64,000 nt of DNA from Opitutus sp. GTDB taxonomy: Bacteria; Verrucomicrobiota; Verrucomicrobiia; Opitutales; Opitutaceae. The stretch covers positions 682,001 to 746,000 of the forward strand of contig JANPZY010000004.1 in the NCBI GenBank assembly GCA_024707325.1. Direction: 5' to 3'. Shown here piece after piece: positions 29,895 through 38,900 of this stretch. The notes beneath the pieces were generated by a model, which ran no database searches, was not told the DNA's origin, and saw only the letters and a list, made by a program, of their open reading frames with translations. Within the stretch, counting starts at the first letter, position 1. The number at the start of each line of letters is the position of its first letter. Position numbers and translations under genes: made by a program.

Positions 29895-32507
29895 TCAGAT
29901 GGAGAACCAGTAGCTGATTTTCACGAGAAACGTGTTGTCCGGATGCGCGCTGAAGAGCCGGCGATACTCGTCGCGCGGAGAAAACTCACCCAAGTCCTGC
30001 GCGTCGGCGCGGTGCTGCGACCACACGGCATAGAACGTCGAGCCGGGGCTGAACTCCCATTTGAACACGAGGTTCGATTTGAGCTCGCGCCAGCTGAAGT
30101 CGGGGTTGTCGAACGTGACTTCCTCGCCGTTCACGAGTGCACCGTAACCAGTGTCGGTGCGCCACGCGTCGATTTGCGTGTAGCGCTCGTCGGGATCGCT
30201 GGAACGCGGATTCGCGACGACTTTGAACTCGTCGTAGCGACCCACCGACACAAACGGTCCGCCGAAATACGTGAGCGAAAGCGTGGGCGAGAAATTCGCC
30301 GTCACGCGCAACTCCGTGGAGAGGACCTTCTGATCCATATCAGCCACGAAATAGTCCGTGCCCCGGGACGACGCAGCCTGGCCGGCGTATTGCGAGTGTT
30401 GCTGGTTGCGTTCGTAATTGACCCCCGCGGCAACCCGCAGGCGACCGCCAAACCGTCGTGCGAGCTTGGGCGCGATCTTATACCAGCGCGCATTTTCCTC
30501 CGGGTAATAATGGTAGCCGGCATCCCACTCGAGCTGCGTGTCGCGCGAGCCATCCGTCTGCCCCCACGTGTAACTGTGCAACATCGTCGGCCGACGCACG
30601 GCGGGACCACCGCGAAGCATGCGCGTATCGAGGCGCGCGGTCTGCACGCCGATTTCGTTCCAGCTCGCCCAATTGCTCAGGCCGGCAATGTCCGCCTGAA
30701 AACGCAGGCCCTGATTCAATGTCTCGCCCCCAAAATTCTTCGTCACGTTCTGGCGCAGTCGATAATCACGCCGCCGGAGAAACGTCCCCGGCTCCGCACT
30801 GTAATACTGGAGCTGCACCGACTGCTCGATCCAGTCGGCGTTGGCGAGATAGCCCGCGTCGTTGAAGTCCACGCCCGGCGAACGCCAGCCCAGTCCGCCG
30901 TAGTAGCGCCACGGGCCATTGCTGCCCTTGCCGATCCGGAAGCGGCCGGCGTGGCCGGTGAGCACGGTCGCGTCGTCGCCGAGGTCCACGTGATCGGCGT
31001 CGACGCGCTGAAAATTATGCACCCACGTGGTCGAGAGCGCCTCGATCGCTTGTGGCGATCCGCTGACCCGCGTGCCGAGCGTGCGCAGCTCGAGATAGTA
31101 GGTGCGCGCGTCCCAGTAGTGCGTGATGTCCGCGCCGCCGACGAGCGAGAGGCGCGGAAGAATCGAGAGCGTTTCGTCACTGCCTTCGCGTTGCACGCCG
31201 CTGAAGAACCCGCCGACGATCGTATCGCCGCCCGCGAAATCCTGCTGCACGCGCGCGACCGCATAGTTGGTCAATGGCTCCGCGATGCTCGTCCATTCGA
31301 GGCCCTCGATATCCGTGATCTTCGCCTCCGTTTTCTCCGTGATGCCGTGCAGCAGCCCCAGCGAGAGGCCGCCCGCGGTGCGTCCGGTGATTTTCTCCGC
31401 GCTGAGGATGCGTGTGTTCGTGGGCACTTGCGCGTAGCCGCTCCCGACGGGCACGAGCGAAGGCGCTTGTCCGAGACGGCGCGTGTAGAACGCCACATCG
31501 TCATCGAGCCAGAAATCGAAAAGGTTTTTTCCCTCCACGAAGAACGGTCGCTTCTCGCTGAGAAACGTCTCCGTCGTGCCGAGGTTGATCTCCGAAGGAT
31601 CCGCCTCCACCTGGCCGAAATCGGGATTGATCGTGAGATCGAGTGTGAGGTCCGTCGTGAGTCCAAACTTCGCGTCGAGTCCGGCGTCGATCGACGATTC
31701 CGGCCCGTCGCGATAGGGATTCCCCGGTTCGACGCTCAACGACTCGTATCGACCGACCAAATACGGCAACAACTCGATGCGACGCGACGGCGGCAGATCG
31801 ACGATGCCGCGCAGTTCGCCGAACGAACGCACCACGCCGGGATTGTCCATCGGGATGAGATGCCAGTTGCTCGACTCCTGTTTGCGCCGCAGCCAGCGCG
31901 AGCTGTGCAACCCCCACACCTGCTCCTTCGCCGACGAGTAACGGAGCTGACTGAGCGGGATGCGAAACTCCGCCATCCAGCCGTGTTCGTCGCGCCCGAC
32001 CTGCACGTCCCACACGGCCGTCCAGTTCGTGTCGGTCGTGCCATCGTTGCGCAGGATCAGATCGATTTTGTTACCGCCGGCCGTGACGTCGAACTCGAAG
32101 GCCGTGCTGCGGTTCAGGTAGCTGTCGAGCGCGAAGCCCATCAGGTCGCCCACGAACTCGTCGCGTTGCCCGAGCAAACCCGGCGCAAGGTCCGAGTCAT
32201 GCGCGCGCATCGCCACGTAGAGGTTTCGATTGTCGTAGAGGATTTTGATTTCTGTCGGCTCGGTCGGCGCCGCGCCCTCGAACGGTTCGCGCTGCAGGAA
32301 GTCGCCCGCCCACTCGCCCTGCTGCCACGCAGGGTCGTCGAGCTTGCCGTCGATCTTCGGTGGCTCGCCCACGATGCGCTGCGTCGTGTAGACGCGACGC
32401 GGCATGTCCTCCGCGCCCGCCGCCGCGAGTTCAGACAAGGGGTAAATGAAGAGGGAAACCGCGAAGAAACAGGCCCGCGAACGAACCCGGAAAGCACGCA
32501 AATCCAT
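29895..32507 (-). CDS. DUF5916 outer-membrane-type protein with N-terminal CBM9-like domain
   Basis: An 870-residue exported protein. After a signal region (ACFFAVSLFIYPLSELAAAGA) comes a CBM9-like sugar-binding domain at about 30-220 (PPKIDGKLDDPAWQQGEW, RNLYVAMRAHDSD, GWMAEFRIPLSQLRYS). The rest is the DUF5916 region (INPDFGQVEADPSEINL, ETFLSEKRPFFVEGKNLF), then repeated amphipathic strands ending FLVKISYWFSI with a terminal aromatic, as in outer-membrane beta-barrels. Such proteins are common in Gram-negative environmental bacteria and probably take part in glycan or peptide handling at the outer membrane; the function is not established. Divergent from surE. Confidence 0.85.
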   Translation of the reverse strand: MDLRAFRVRSRACFFAVSLFIYPLSELAAAGAEDMPRRVYTTQRIVGEPPKIDGKLDDPAWQQGEWAGDFLQREPFEGAAPTEPTEIKILYDNRNLYVAMRAHDSDLAPGLLGQRDEFVGDLMGFALDSYLNRSTAFEFDVTAGGNKIDLILRNDGTTDTNWTAVWDVQVGRDEHGWMAEFRIPLSQLRYSSAKEQVWGLHSSRWLRRKQESSNWHLIPMDNPGVVRSFGELRGIVDLPPSRRIELLPYLVGRYESLSVEPGNPYRDGPESSIDAGLDAKFGLTTDLTLDLTINPDFGQVEADPSEINLGTTETFLSEKRPFFVEGKNLFDFWLDDDVAFYTRRLGQAPSLVPVGSGYAQVPTNTRILSAEKITGRTAGGLSLGLLHGITEKTEAKITDIEGLEWTSIAEPLTNYAVARVQQDFAGGDTIVGGFFSGVQREGSDETLSILPRLSLVGGADITHYWDARTYYLELRTLGTRVSGSPQAIEALSTTWVHNFQRVDADHVDLGDDATVLTGHAGRFRIGKGSNGPWRYYGGLGWRSPGVDFNDAGYLANADWIEQSVQLQYYSAEPGTFLRRRDYRLRQNVTKNFGGETLNQGLRFQADIAGLSNWASWNEIGVQTARLDTRMLRGGPAVRRPTMLHSYTWGQTDGSRDTQLEWDAGYHYYPEENARWYKIAPKLARRFGGRLRVAAGVNYERNQQHSQYAGQAASSRGTDYFVADMDQKVLSTELRVTANFSPTLSLTYFGGPFVSVGRYDEFKVVANPRSSDPDERYTQIDAWRTDTGYGALVNGEEVTFDNPDFSWRELKSNLVFKWEFSPGSTFYAVWSQHRADAQDLGEFSPRDEYRRLFSAHPDNTFLVKISYWFSI

Positions 32508-32632
32508 GTGCGCGGGGGAGACGCATCGCTGCTGCAATCGGACCGCACCATCGCAGATTTTTCTCCGCAAAAGCATTGCGGATAATTTGCTCGGCGCAGC
32601 GCACCGCAGGAGCTTCCCTCGCCTGCCTCGCC

Positions 32633-33415
32633 ATGCGACTGCTCCTCACCAACGACGACGGCATCGACAGCATCTTTCTACACGAACTCGTGCACGCACT
32701 TCGCCGTGGCGGTCACGAGTTGGCCGTCGTCGCCCCCGCGACCGAGCAAAGCTGGATCGGCGCAGCCAAATCGCGCCACCGCTCCGTGCACGCCTGCGCC
32801 GCCGATCGCGGACTCGGTTGCCCGACCTGGATCGTCGACGGCACGCCGAGCGACTGCGTGAACATCGGTCTTGCCCATCTTTTGCCGCGCACGTTTCAGC
32901 CCGAGGCCGTCGTCAGCGGCATCAACATGGGCCTCAATGCCTCGCTCGGCTTCATCCTCGCGAGCGGCACGATTTCCGGCGCGTGGGAAGGCGCGGTGCA
33001 CGGCCTGCCCGCGATCGCCTTTTCGCAGGACCTGAGCGCGGAACGTTTCGACCGCCTCAAGGCCGCGCACAATCAACCCGACGCCGAGCTGCACGCGTTT
33101 CTCCGCGACTCCGCCGCGCGCGCGGCCGTGCTCACGCCGGAATTGCTCCGCGACACGCCGCCGCGGCAGTTCCTCGTGCACAATGTCAACCTGCCGCTGC
33201 CCTGCCGCGCGGACACGCCCGTGCGCCGCACCGTGCCCGCTCGCGTGATCGTGCAGGGACTTTTCGGTCCCGCGGCCGACGACGGCACGCACCGTTTCGT
33301 ATTCAATCTCGGCGAAGACACCTCGCCGTCCGAGCCCCCGACCGATCGCGCCGCCCTCCAAGCCGGCGAAATCAGCCACACGGTGCTCGATTACACGAAG
33401 CTCGGCGCGTTCTAA
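32633..33415 (+). CDS. surE: 5'/3'-nucleotidase SurE
   Basis: A 260-residue metal-dependent phosphatase acting on nucleoside monophosphates, linked to stationary-phase survival. Family marks are MRLLLTNDDGIDS (metal-binding D8, D9 region), VVAPATEQSW, WIVDGTPSDCVNIGL and VVSGINMGLNASLGFILASGTISGAWEG. ATG at 32633 matches the family N terminus. A 22-bp repeat array begins 18 bases after its stop. Confidence 0.93.
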   Translation: MRLLLTNDDGIDSIFLHELVHALRRGGHELAVVAPATEQSWIGAAKSRHRSVHACAADRGLGCPTWIVDGTPSDCVNIGLAHLLPRTFQPEAVVSGINMGLNASLGFILASGTISGAWEGAVHGLPAIAFSQDLSAERFDRLKAAHNQPDAELHAFLRDSAARAAVLTPELLRDTPPRQFLVHNVNLPLPCRADTPVRRTVPARVIVQGLFGPAADDGTHRFVFNLGEDTSPSEPPTDRAALQAGEISHTVLDYTKLGAF

Positions 33416-33433
33416 AAAGCGCTGGGCCGAGCT

Positions 33434-33587
33434 GCACTCGCTCCCGAATCGATCCGCACCGTGGCTCGACTCGGTGCGGACTTCGTCCCGACCTTGTCCG
33501 GTCATAGGCTCGACCCTGTCCGCACCTCGTCGCGACCGTGTTCGCACCTTGTCCCGACTCGGTTCGCACTCGGGCACGACTCGCGCG
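33434..33587 (+). repeat. 22-bp tandem array B (7 units)
   Basis: Seven units in exact 22-bp register, starting at 33434, 33456, 33478, 33500, 33522, 33544 and 33566. Most start GCAC and carry CTCGAC/CCCGAC/GCGAC centres. It lies between surE and pyrR, so here it could be in the 5' leader of the pyrimidine operon. Confidence 0.9.
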
Positions 33588-33609
33588 CCGACATTTCGCT
33601 TTACCGACT

Positions 33610-34194
33610 TTGACCGCAGGGACACAAAAGCCCCTCGTGGCTCCCTCCAAGTCCTTCGGCCCCGACGAAATTCATGCTGCGATCGAGCAGCTCGCCGCCG
33701 CCATTATGGAGCGTCACCCGTCCGGCACGTCTCTGTTGCTGCTGGGGATCGCCAACGGCGGCATCGAACTCGCCCGTCGCGTCGGGGAGTTGATCGGCAC
33801 TCAACGCACGAAACGCGAACTGGTGGTCGGCACCGTCGATATCTCGTTTCACCGCGACGACATCGGCCGCAACCCGATCCCGAAAGAACTCGTGCCGACG
33901 CACATTCCCGTGGATGTCCACGGCGCCACGGTGATTCTCGTGGACGACGTATTGTTCTCGGGCCGCACCGTGAAGGCCGCGCTCGACGAGATCTTCGATC
34001 ACGGTCGGCCGACGAAAGTCGAACTCGCCGTTCTGATTGATCGCGGAGGACGCCGCCTGCCTTTCGCCGCCGATTATTGCGGGCTCAGCATCGACGCCGA
34101 CTCGACCGAAAAAGTCGTCGTGCGCCTCGATCCGGAAGATCCCGCCAACGACGCCGTGCTCATCCGCCCCGCCACGCGCCAAACCGCCCTTTAA
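33610..34194 (+). CDS. pyrR: PyrR-type phosphoribosyltransferase
   Basis: A PRTase-fold protein that regulates pyrimidine genes and may have uracil phosphoribosyltransferase activity. The PRPP-binding loop is VILVDDVLFSGRTVKAALDEI; GTVDISFHRDDIGR and LLLGIANGGIELARRVGE also match PyrR. There is no ATG: TTG at 33610 or GTG at 33637 are possible starts, and the choice is uncertain. It leads pyrB and pyrC, the classic order. Whether it works by mRNA binding here cannot be told; no PyrR-binding loop or leader terminator was recognised, only the repeat array upstream. Confidence 0.87.
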   Translation: MTAGTQKPLVAPSKSFGPDEIHAAIEQLAAAIMERHPSGTSLLLLGIANGGIELARRVGELIGTQRTKRELVVGTVDISFHRDDIGRNPIPKELVPTHIPVDVHGATVILVDDVLFSGRTVKAALDEIFDHGRPTKVELAVLIDRGGRRLPFAADYCGLSIDADSTEKVVVRLDPEDPANDAVLIRPATRQTAL

Positions 34195-34212
34195 GCTCAC
34201 TCCCTTCCCCCG

Positions 34213-35157
34213 ATGCCCTGGTCGCGCCGCCATCTCCTCACGATCGAGGATCTCTCGCTCGACGAGATCAACCAGATCCACGCCACCGCCGCCGCGTTCA
34301 AAGCCGTGCTCGGCCGCCGCGTAAAACGCGTCCCCGCCCTGCGCGGCAAGACGATCGTGAATCTCTTCCTCGAACCCAGCACGCGCACGCGCATTTCCTT
34401 CGAAATGGCCGCGAAGCTCCTGAGCGCCGAAGTGATTTCCTTCGATGCCGCCGCTTCCTCGACCACCAAGGGCGAGACGCTCCGCGACACCGCGCAAAAC
34501 ATCCAGGCGCTCAACGCCGACATGATCGTGCTCCGCCACGCCGCGTCGGGTTCGCCGCTCTATCTCAGCCGCGTGCTCGACATTCCGGTCGTCAACGCCG
34601 GCGACGGCGCGCACGAGCACCCGACGCAGGGCCTGCTCGACACGTTCACGATGAAGGAGCACCTCGGCAGCCTGCGCGGCCGCAAGGTCGTGATTTTGGG
34701 CGACATTCTCTTCAGCCGCGTCGCGCGCTCCAACATCCATGCGCTCACGAAGCTCGGCGCCGACGTCACGCTCGTCGGCCCCTCGACGCTCGTCCCCGAC
34801 TGGTTCACCGAGCTCGGCGTGCGCGTGTCGCACAACCTGAAGTCCGCGCTCGCCGACGCTGAGGTCGTCATGCTTTTGCGGATACAGCACGAACGACAGG
34901 GCGCGAGCCACTTCCCCTCGCTCGGTGAATACACGAGCATGTTCGGTCTCAACAAGACCCGCGCTTCGTGGCTCAACCCGAAGGCGATCATCATGCACCC
35001 GGGCCCGATCAATCGCGGCGTCGAGATCGACAGCGAACTCGCCGACGGCGACCGCAGCGTGATTCTCGAACAAGTGACCAACGGCATCGCCGTCCGCATG
35101 GCCGCCCTCTACCTCTGTGCCGGCGGGCAGCCGGAAAACGTCGCCCCCGTCGAATAA
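34213..35157 (+). CDS. pyrB: aspartate carbamoyltransferase, catalytic subunit
   Basis: Second committed step of pyrimidine synthesis: carbamoyl phosphate plus aspartate to carbamoyl aspartate. The 314-residue chain has the carbamoyl phosphate motif LEPSTRTRISFEMAAKLL, STTKGETLRDTAQNIQ, VLRHAASGSP, NAGDGAHEHPTQGLLD and HPGPINRGVEI. No pyrI regulatory subunit gene is present. It follows pyrR after 18 bases and precedes pyrC by 13. Confidence 0.96.
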   Translation: MPWSRRHLLTIEDLSLDEINQIHATAAAFKAVLGRRVKRVPALRGKTIVNLFLEPSTRTRISFEMAAKLLSAEVISFDAAASSTTKGETLRDTAQNIQALNADMIVLRHAASGSPLYLSRVLDIPVVNAGDGAHEHPTQGLLDTFTMKEHLGSLRGRKVVILGDILFSRVARSNIHALTKLGADVTLVGPSTLVPDWFTELGVRVSHNLKSALADAEVVMLLRIQHERQGASHFPSLGEYTSMFGLNKTRASWLNPKAIIMHPGPINRGVEIDSELADGDRSVILEQVTNGIAVRMAALYLCAGGQPENVAPVE

Positions 35158-35170
35158 CTTTCCCGTCTCC

Positions 35171-36466
35171 ATGCCTTCTCTCTGGATTCAAAACGCCCGT
35201 GTGATCGATCCCGCCTCCAAGCGGGATGCCGTGGGCGATCTGTTCGTGCGCGACGGCGTGCTGGTGGCCTCGCTCTCCGCGGCCGACAAGAAGCGCGCCC
35301 GCAAGATCGACGCATCCGGCCTCGTCGCCTGCCCCGGTTTGGTGGACATCCACGTTCACTTCCGCGAGCCCGGTCAGACGCACAAGGAAACCATCGCCAC
35401 CGGTTCGCGCGCCGCCGCCGCGGGCGGCTTCACGACGGTCGTGTGCATGCCCAACACGTCGCCGGTCGCCGACAACGCGGGCACGATCCAATACATCAAG
35501 GACGCCGTCCGCCGCGACGCCGTGGTGAAGGTGCTCCCGACGGGTTGCATCACCGTCGGCATGAAGGGTCAGGCGCTCGCCCCCATCGGTTCGCTCGCGC
35601 GCGCCGGCGTGGTCGCGATCACCGATGACGGCGATTGCGTGCAGAGCAACGACCTCATGCGCCGCGCAGTCGAATACGCGAAGATGTTCGATCTTTGCGT
35701 GATGGACCACTGCCAGGATCACTCGATGACGCAGGGCGCCGTGATGAACGAGGGCGCGGTCTCCACGCGTCTTGGTTTGCGCGGCTGGCCCAATGCCGCC
35801 GAAGACCTGATCGTCGCCCGCAACGTCATCCTCTCCGAATACACGGGCGCGCACATCCACCTGCAGCACATCTCGTCGAAGTTTTCCGTCGACGTCATCC
35901 GTCGCGCGAAGCAGCGCGGCGCGCGCATCACCGCCGAGGCGACGCCGCACCACATCGCGCTCACCGACGAGGCGCTCGGCACCTACGACACCAATTTCAA
36001 AATGAACCCGCCGCTGCGCACCGAGGTCGACCGCCTCGCGCTCATCGACGGCCTGCGCGACGGCACGCTCGACATCATCGCGACCGACCACGCGCCACAC
36101 ACCGATTACGAGAAGGACCGCGAGTTCGACTACGCACCCAACGGCATCCTCGGTCTCGAAACCTCGCTTCCCGTCACGCTCGAGATCCTCGTGCGCCAAA
36201 ACAAATTCAAGCTGCCGCGCGTGATCGATCTGATGACGCGCCGGCCCGCCGAGTTGCTCAAGCTGCCCGCAGGCACGCTCAAGGAAGGCGCCGCCGCCGA
36301 CATCTGTCTTTTCGATCCCACCGAAAAATGGCGTTACGACGCCAAAGCCGGGCACAGCAAGTCCGCCAACTCGCCCTGGCACGGACAGACCCTCACGGGT
36401 CGCGTGCGCACGACGATTGTCGATGGCCGCATCGTTTACCAGAACGGCAAGATCAACGAGCGCTGA
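35171..36466 (+). CDS. pyrC: dihydroorotase (class I)
   Basis: Cyclises carbamoyl aspartate to dihydroorotate. The 431-residue amidohydrolase has the zinc motif DIHVHFREPGQTHKET, CMPNTSPVADN, HLQHISSKFSVD and IATDHAPHTDYEK. The length and the FREPGQ-HKE form place it in the class I (PyrC-like, long) group, which often pairs with PyrB. Last gene of pyrRBC, followed by a terminator. pyrD lies about 8 kb away on the other strand. Confidence 0.95.
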   Translation: MPSLWIQNARVIDPASKRDAVGDLFVRDGVLVASLSAADKKRARKIDASGLVACPGLVDIHVHFREPGQTHKETIATGSRAAAAGGFTTVVCMPNTSPVADNAGTIQYIKDAVRRDAVVKVLPTGCITVGMKGQALAPIGSLARAGVVAITDDGDCVQSNDLMRRAVEYAKMFDLCVMDHCQDHSMTQGAVMNEGAVSTRLGLRGWPNAAEDLIVARNVILSEYTGAHIHLQHISSKFSVDVIRRAKQRGARITAEATPHHIALTDEALGTYDTNFKMNPPLRTEVDRLALIDGLRDGTLDIIATDHAPHTDYEKDREFDYAPNGILGLETSLPVTLEILVRQNKFKLPRVIDLMTRRPAELLKLPAGTLKEGAAADICLFDPTEKWRYDAKAGHSKSANSPWHGQTLTGRVRTTIVDGRIVYQNGKINER

Positions 36467-36488
36467 GCTCGCCACGTTGGCGATTCAT

Positions 36489-36516
36489 AGCACGAGCCAC
36501 GGCTCGTGCTATTTTT
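36489..36516 (+). terminator. rho-independent terminator after pyrC
   Basis: A perfect ten-base inverted repeat (AGCACGAGCC / GGCTCGTGCT) with a two-base spacer, followed by ATTTTTG. It lies 22 bases after the pyrC stop. Confidence 0.85.
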
Positions 36517-36615
36517 GTGTCCCGATTTTCGCCGTTGGCCTCACTCTGCGGCTGACGCCGCGCGCCGCTTCTGCCGTGCTTTTCGGAAGCGTTTCACTTC
36601 ACTGTCCGCGCGTTC

Positions 36616-37452
36616 ATGCCCACTTCCGTTTCAACCACCGTTGCCGTCGCGGTTCTCATCGAGCTGGTCCTGATTTTCATCGGGGCTGCGCTGACTTGGC
36701 GCCGCTATTTCAGTGCTGAAGCGCGCGCACACCGCACACCGCCGCGACTCCCCGCGTGGGAAATCCGGCTCTACGATTTCCTGCTCTCTGCCTTCGTGAT
36801 TGTCGCCGCTTCCGTCACGGTCTCCGCAATCGCGGGCGTCGCGATGGCACGCTTCGAACTCGCCCCCGACACCAAGCTCATTCTCGGCAGCGCGGCTTTT
36901 CAGTTGGGTCTTCTGCTCGGTGCGCTCTTGCTGCCGCTGAAAGGCGGACATGGACCGCTCGGTCTGCAGTTCGACGCCACGACATGGCGCAGTGGCATCG
37001 AGACGTTTCTGGTGGCGCTCCCGATCGTGACGGTGGTGAACCTTGGATGGGTTTGGCTGCTCACGAAACTTGGCGTGCCCGTGGAAAATCAGGACCTCGT
37101 CCGCCTGTTCCGCGAAACACATGCGCCTGTGCTCCTCGCTCTCCTCACGTTTCTCGCGGTGATCGTGGCTCCGCTCGCGGAGGAGCTGCTGTTTCGCGCG
37201 ACACTGTTCCGCTATCTGCGCACACGCATCGCGCGTCCGCTCGCGCTGTTGTTGCCGGGCACGATATTTGCGGCGCTGCACGTCAACTGGCAGACGCTCG
37301 ACGGCCTCGCGAGCTTCGCACCCCTGGTCACGCTCGCGGTCATTTTTTCCCTCGCCTACGAACGCAGCGGTCGCATCGGCACGAGCGTGATCGCCCACGC
37401 GCTCTTCAATGCCAACACTCTGCTCCTCTTGCTCGCAGGAGTGACGTCCTGA
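36616..37452 (+). CDS. CPBP-family intramembrane metalloprotease
   Basis: A 278-residue polytopic membrane protein with about eight hydrophobic segments. It carries the Abi/CAAX-prenyl-protease signature: AEELLFRATLF (EExxxR), AALHVNW, and the last-helix motif HALFNANT with the metal histidine. Related bacterial proteins cleave or protect small peptides, and some are bacteriocin immunity factors; the substrate is unknown. Its stop is four bases before the thiL start, so thiL and tsaE are probably in the same transcript. Confidence 0.83.
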   Translation: MPTSVSTTVAVAVLIELVLIFIGAALTWRRYFSAEARAHRTPPRLPAWEIRLYDFLLSAFVIVAASVTVSAIAGVAMARFELAPDTKLILGSAAFQLGLLLGALLLPLKGGHGPLGLQFDATTWRSGIETFLVALPIVTVVNLGWVWLLTKLGVPVENQDLVRLFRETHAPVLLALLTFLAVIVAPLAEELLFRATLFRYLRTRIARPLALLLPGTIFAALHVNWQTLDGLASFAPLVTLAVIFSLAYERSGRIGTSVIAHALFNANTLLLLLAGVTS

Positions 37453-37456
37453 ACCC

Positions 37457-38386
37457 GTGTCGCCTTTCGCCAAAAACCTCCGCACCGCGGTTTGCTCGCT
37501 CGGCGAGGAACGCCTGATCCAGGCAATCCGCCGCTGGCTCGGCAGCGCGTCGCCGCAAGCGCCGTTTGGCATCGGCGACGACTGTGCGGTGTTGCCGGCT
37601 TCCCGAGGGCCGCAACTCATCACGGTCGATCCGGTGATCTACGGACGGCACTTCGACGACGCCGTGCCAGCGCGCGCCGTCGGCGCGAAGTTGCTCAAAC
37701 GTAATCTCAGCGATCTCGCCGCGATGGGCGGACGTCCGACCGCGGCCGTGCTCGCGCTCACGCTCGACCGGCGCACGACCCTCGCATGGCTCGAAGGTTT
37801 CTACCGCGGCCTCGCCGCCGCCGCGCGCCAGTATCGCGTGCCGATCGTCGGCGGCGACGTGGCGCAGGCCGACGGCGTCGTTTCGGCAAGCCTCACGCTC
37901 TTGGGCGAAGCCACCGGACCGCGCGTGCCCAATCGTCGCGGTGCGCGCGTAGGCGATTGGATCTACGTCACCGGCCGTCTCGGCGGCAGCCTGCGGCTCG
38001 GGCATCATTTTCGTTTCACGCCGCGACTCGCGGAAGGCGCTTGGCTCGCCGCGCGCAAGGAACTGCGTGCGATGATGGACGTGAGCGACGGGCTCGCAAA
38101 AGACCTCCACGCACTCACGCCGCCGAACGCCGAGGCCGCACTCGAGCCGGAGAAAATTCCGTGTCGTCGCGGCGCCGACTGGCGCGCGGCGCTCACCGAT
38201 GGCGAGGACTACGAACTCGCGTTCGTCATCGCGAAAAACGCCGATCGCGATGCGCTCCAGCGCGACTGGCGTCGGGCATTTCCGCGCACGCCGCTCACCT
38301 GCCTTGGACGTTTCGTGCGACGCGGCGAATTGCCCGCGTCGGCTCCGCGGCTCGACGAACTCCACGGCTACGAACATCTGCGCTGA
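37457..38386 (+). CDS. thiL: thiamine-monophosphate kinase
   Basis: Phosphorylates thiamine monophosphate to the active diphosphate. The 309-residue protein has the PurM-like fold marks LGEERLIQAIRRWL, FGIGDDCAVLP, KRNLSDLAAMGGRPTAAV and MMDVSDGLAKDL. A GTG start is used. It sits between a CPBP protease and tsaE with almost no spacing (one base to the tsaE ATG). Confidence 0.92.
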   Translation: MSPFAKNLRTAVCSLGEERLIQAIRRWLGSASPQAPFGIGDDCAVLPASRGPQLITVDPVIYGRHFDDAVPARAVGAKLLKRNLSDLAAMGGRPTAAVLALTLDRRTTLAWLEGFYRGLAAAARQYRVPIVGGDVAQADGVVSASLTLLGEATGPRVPNRRGARVGDWIYVTGRLGGSLRLGHHFRFTPRLAEGAWLAARKELRAMMDVSDGLAKDLHALTPPNAEAALEPEKIPCRRGADWRAALTDGEDYELAFVIAKNADRDALQRDWRRAFPRTPLTCLGRFVRRGELPASAPRLDELHGYEHLR

Positions 38387-38387
38387 G

Positions 38388-38837
38388 ATGGCTTCGCTCG
38401 AGGATTTTCGCCGCGGTTTCACGACCGCCTCCGCCGTCGAAACACACACGCTCGCGGAGCAGTTCGCCGGACTCGTGCCGCCGGACACCGTGCTCGCGCT
38501 GCACGGCGATCTCGGCGTCGGCAAGACCACCTTCGTGCAGGGCCTCGCGCGCGGTTTCGGTATCCAGGATCATGTGACAAGCCCGACGTTCAACATCTAC
38601 ACCGTGCATGCACCGAAGACGGGGGCGGTCGACGCGCGGACGCTGGTGCACGTGGACGCGTATCGCCTCGAGCATCCGCGTCAGCTCGAAGCGCTGTTGA
38701 TCGAAGACTTTTTGATCACGCCGTGGTGCATGGCGGTCGAGTGGCCGGAAAAAATCGCCGCATGGCTCCCGCCGACCGCATGGCATCTGGAATTGCGCAT
38801 CGTCGAGGGCGAGCGGCACACACTGCGTCTGTGTTGA
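38388..38837 (+). CDS. tsaE: tRNA threonylcarbamoyladenosine ATPase TsaE
   Basis: ATPase subunit of the TsaBDE complex that makes t6A at position 37 of ANN-decoding tRNAs. The 149-residue protein has the P-loop GDLGVGKTTF, VTSPTFNIYTVH, HVDAYRLEHPRQLEAL and VEWPEKI. The ATG begins one base after the thiL stop. Length and motif order are normal. Confidence 0.93.
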   Translation: MASLEDFRRGFTTASAVETHTLAEQFAGLVPPDTVLALHGDLGVGKTTFVQGLARGFGIQDHVTSPTFNIYTVHAPKTGAVDARTLVHVDAYRLEHPRQLEALLIEDFLITPWCMAVEWPEKIAAWLPPTAWHLELRIVEGERHTLRLC

Positions 38838-38900
38838 ACTGAAATGAGCTTGGCACCCGCGCACACAGCGCGGTTGATGAGCGCCTAATCTCTTCCTGCT

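Noticed and set aside
29943-32585. An 880-codon open frame antisense to the DUF5916 gene, and similar long opposite-strand frames at 6054-8006, 15472-17109 and 18322-19926
   Set aside because: In very GC-rich DNA stops are rare in the shadow frames. Their translations are Arg/His/Ala-rich with no motifs, while the opposite strand encodes clear protein families.
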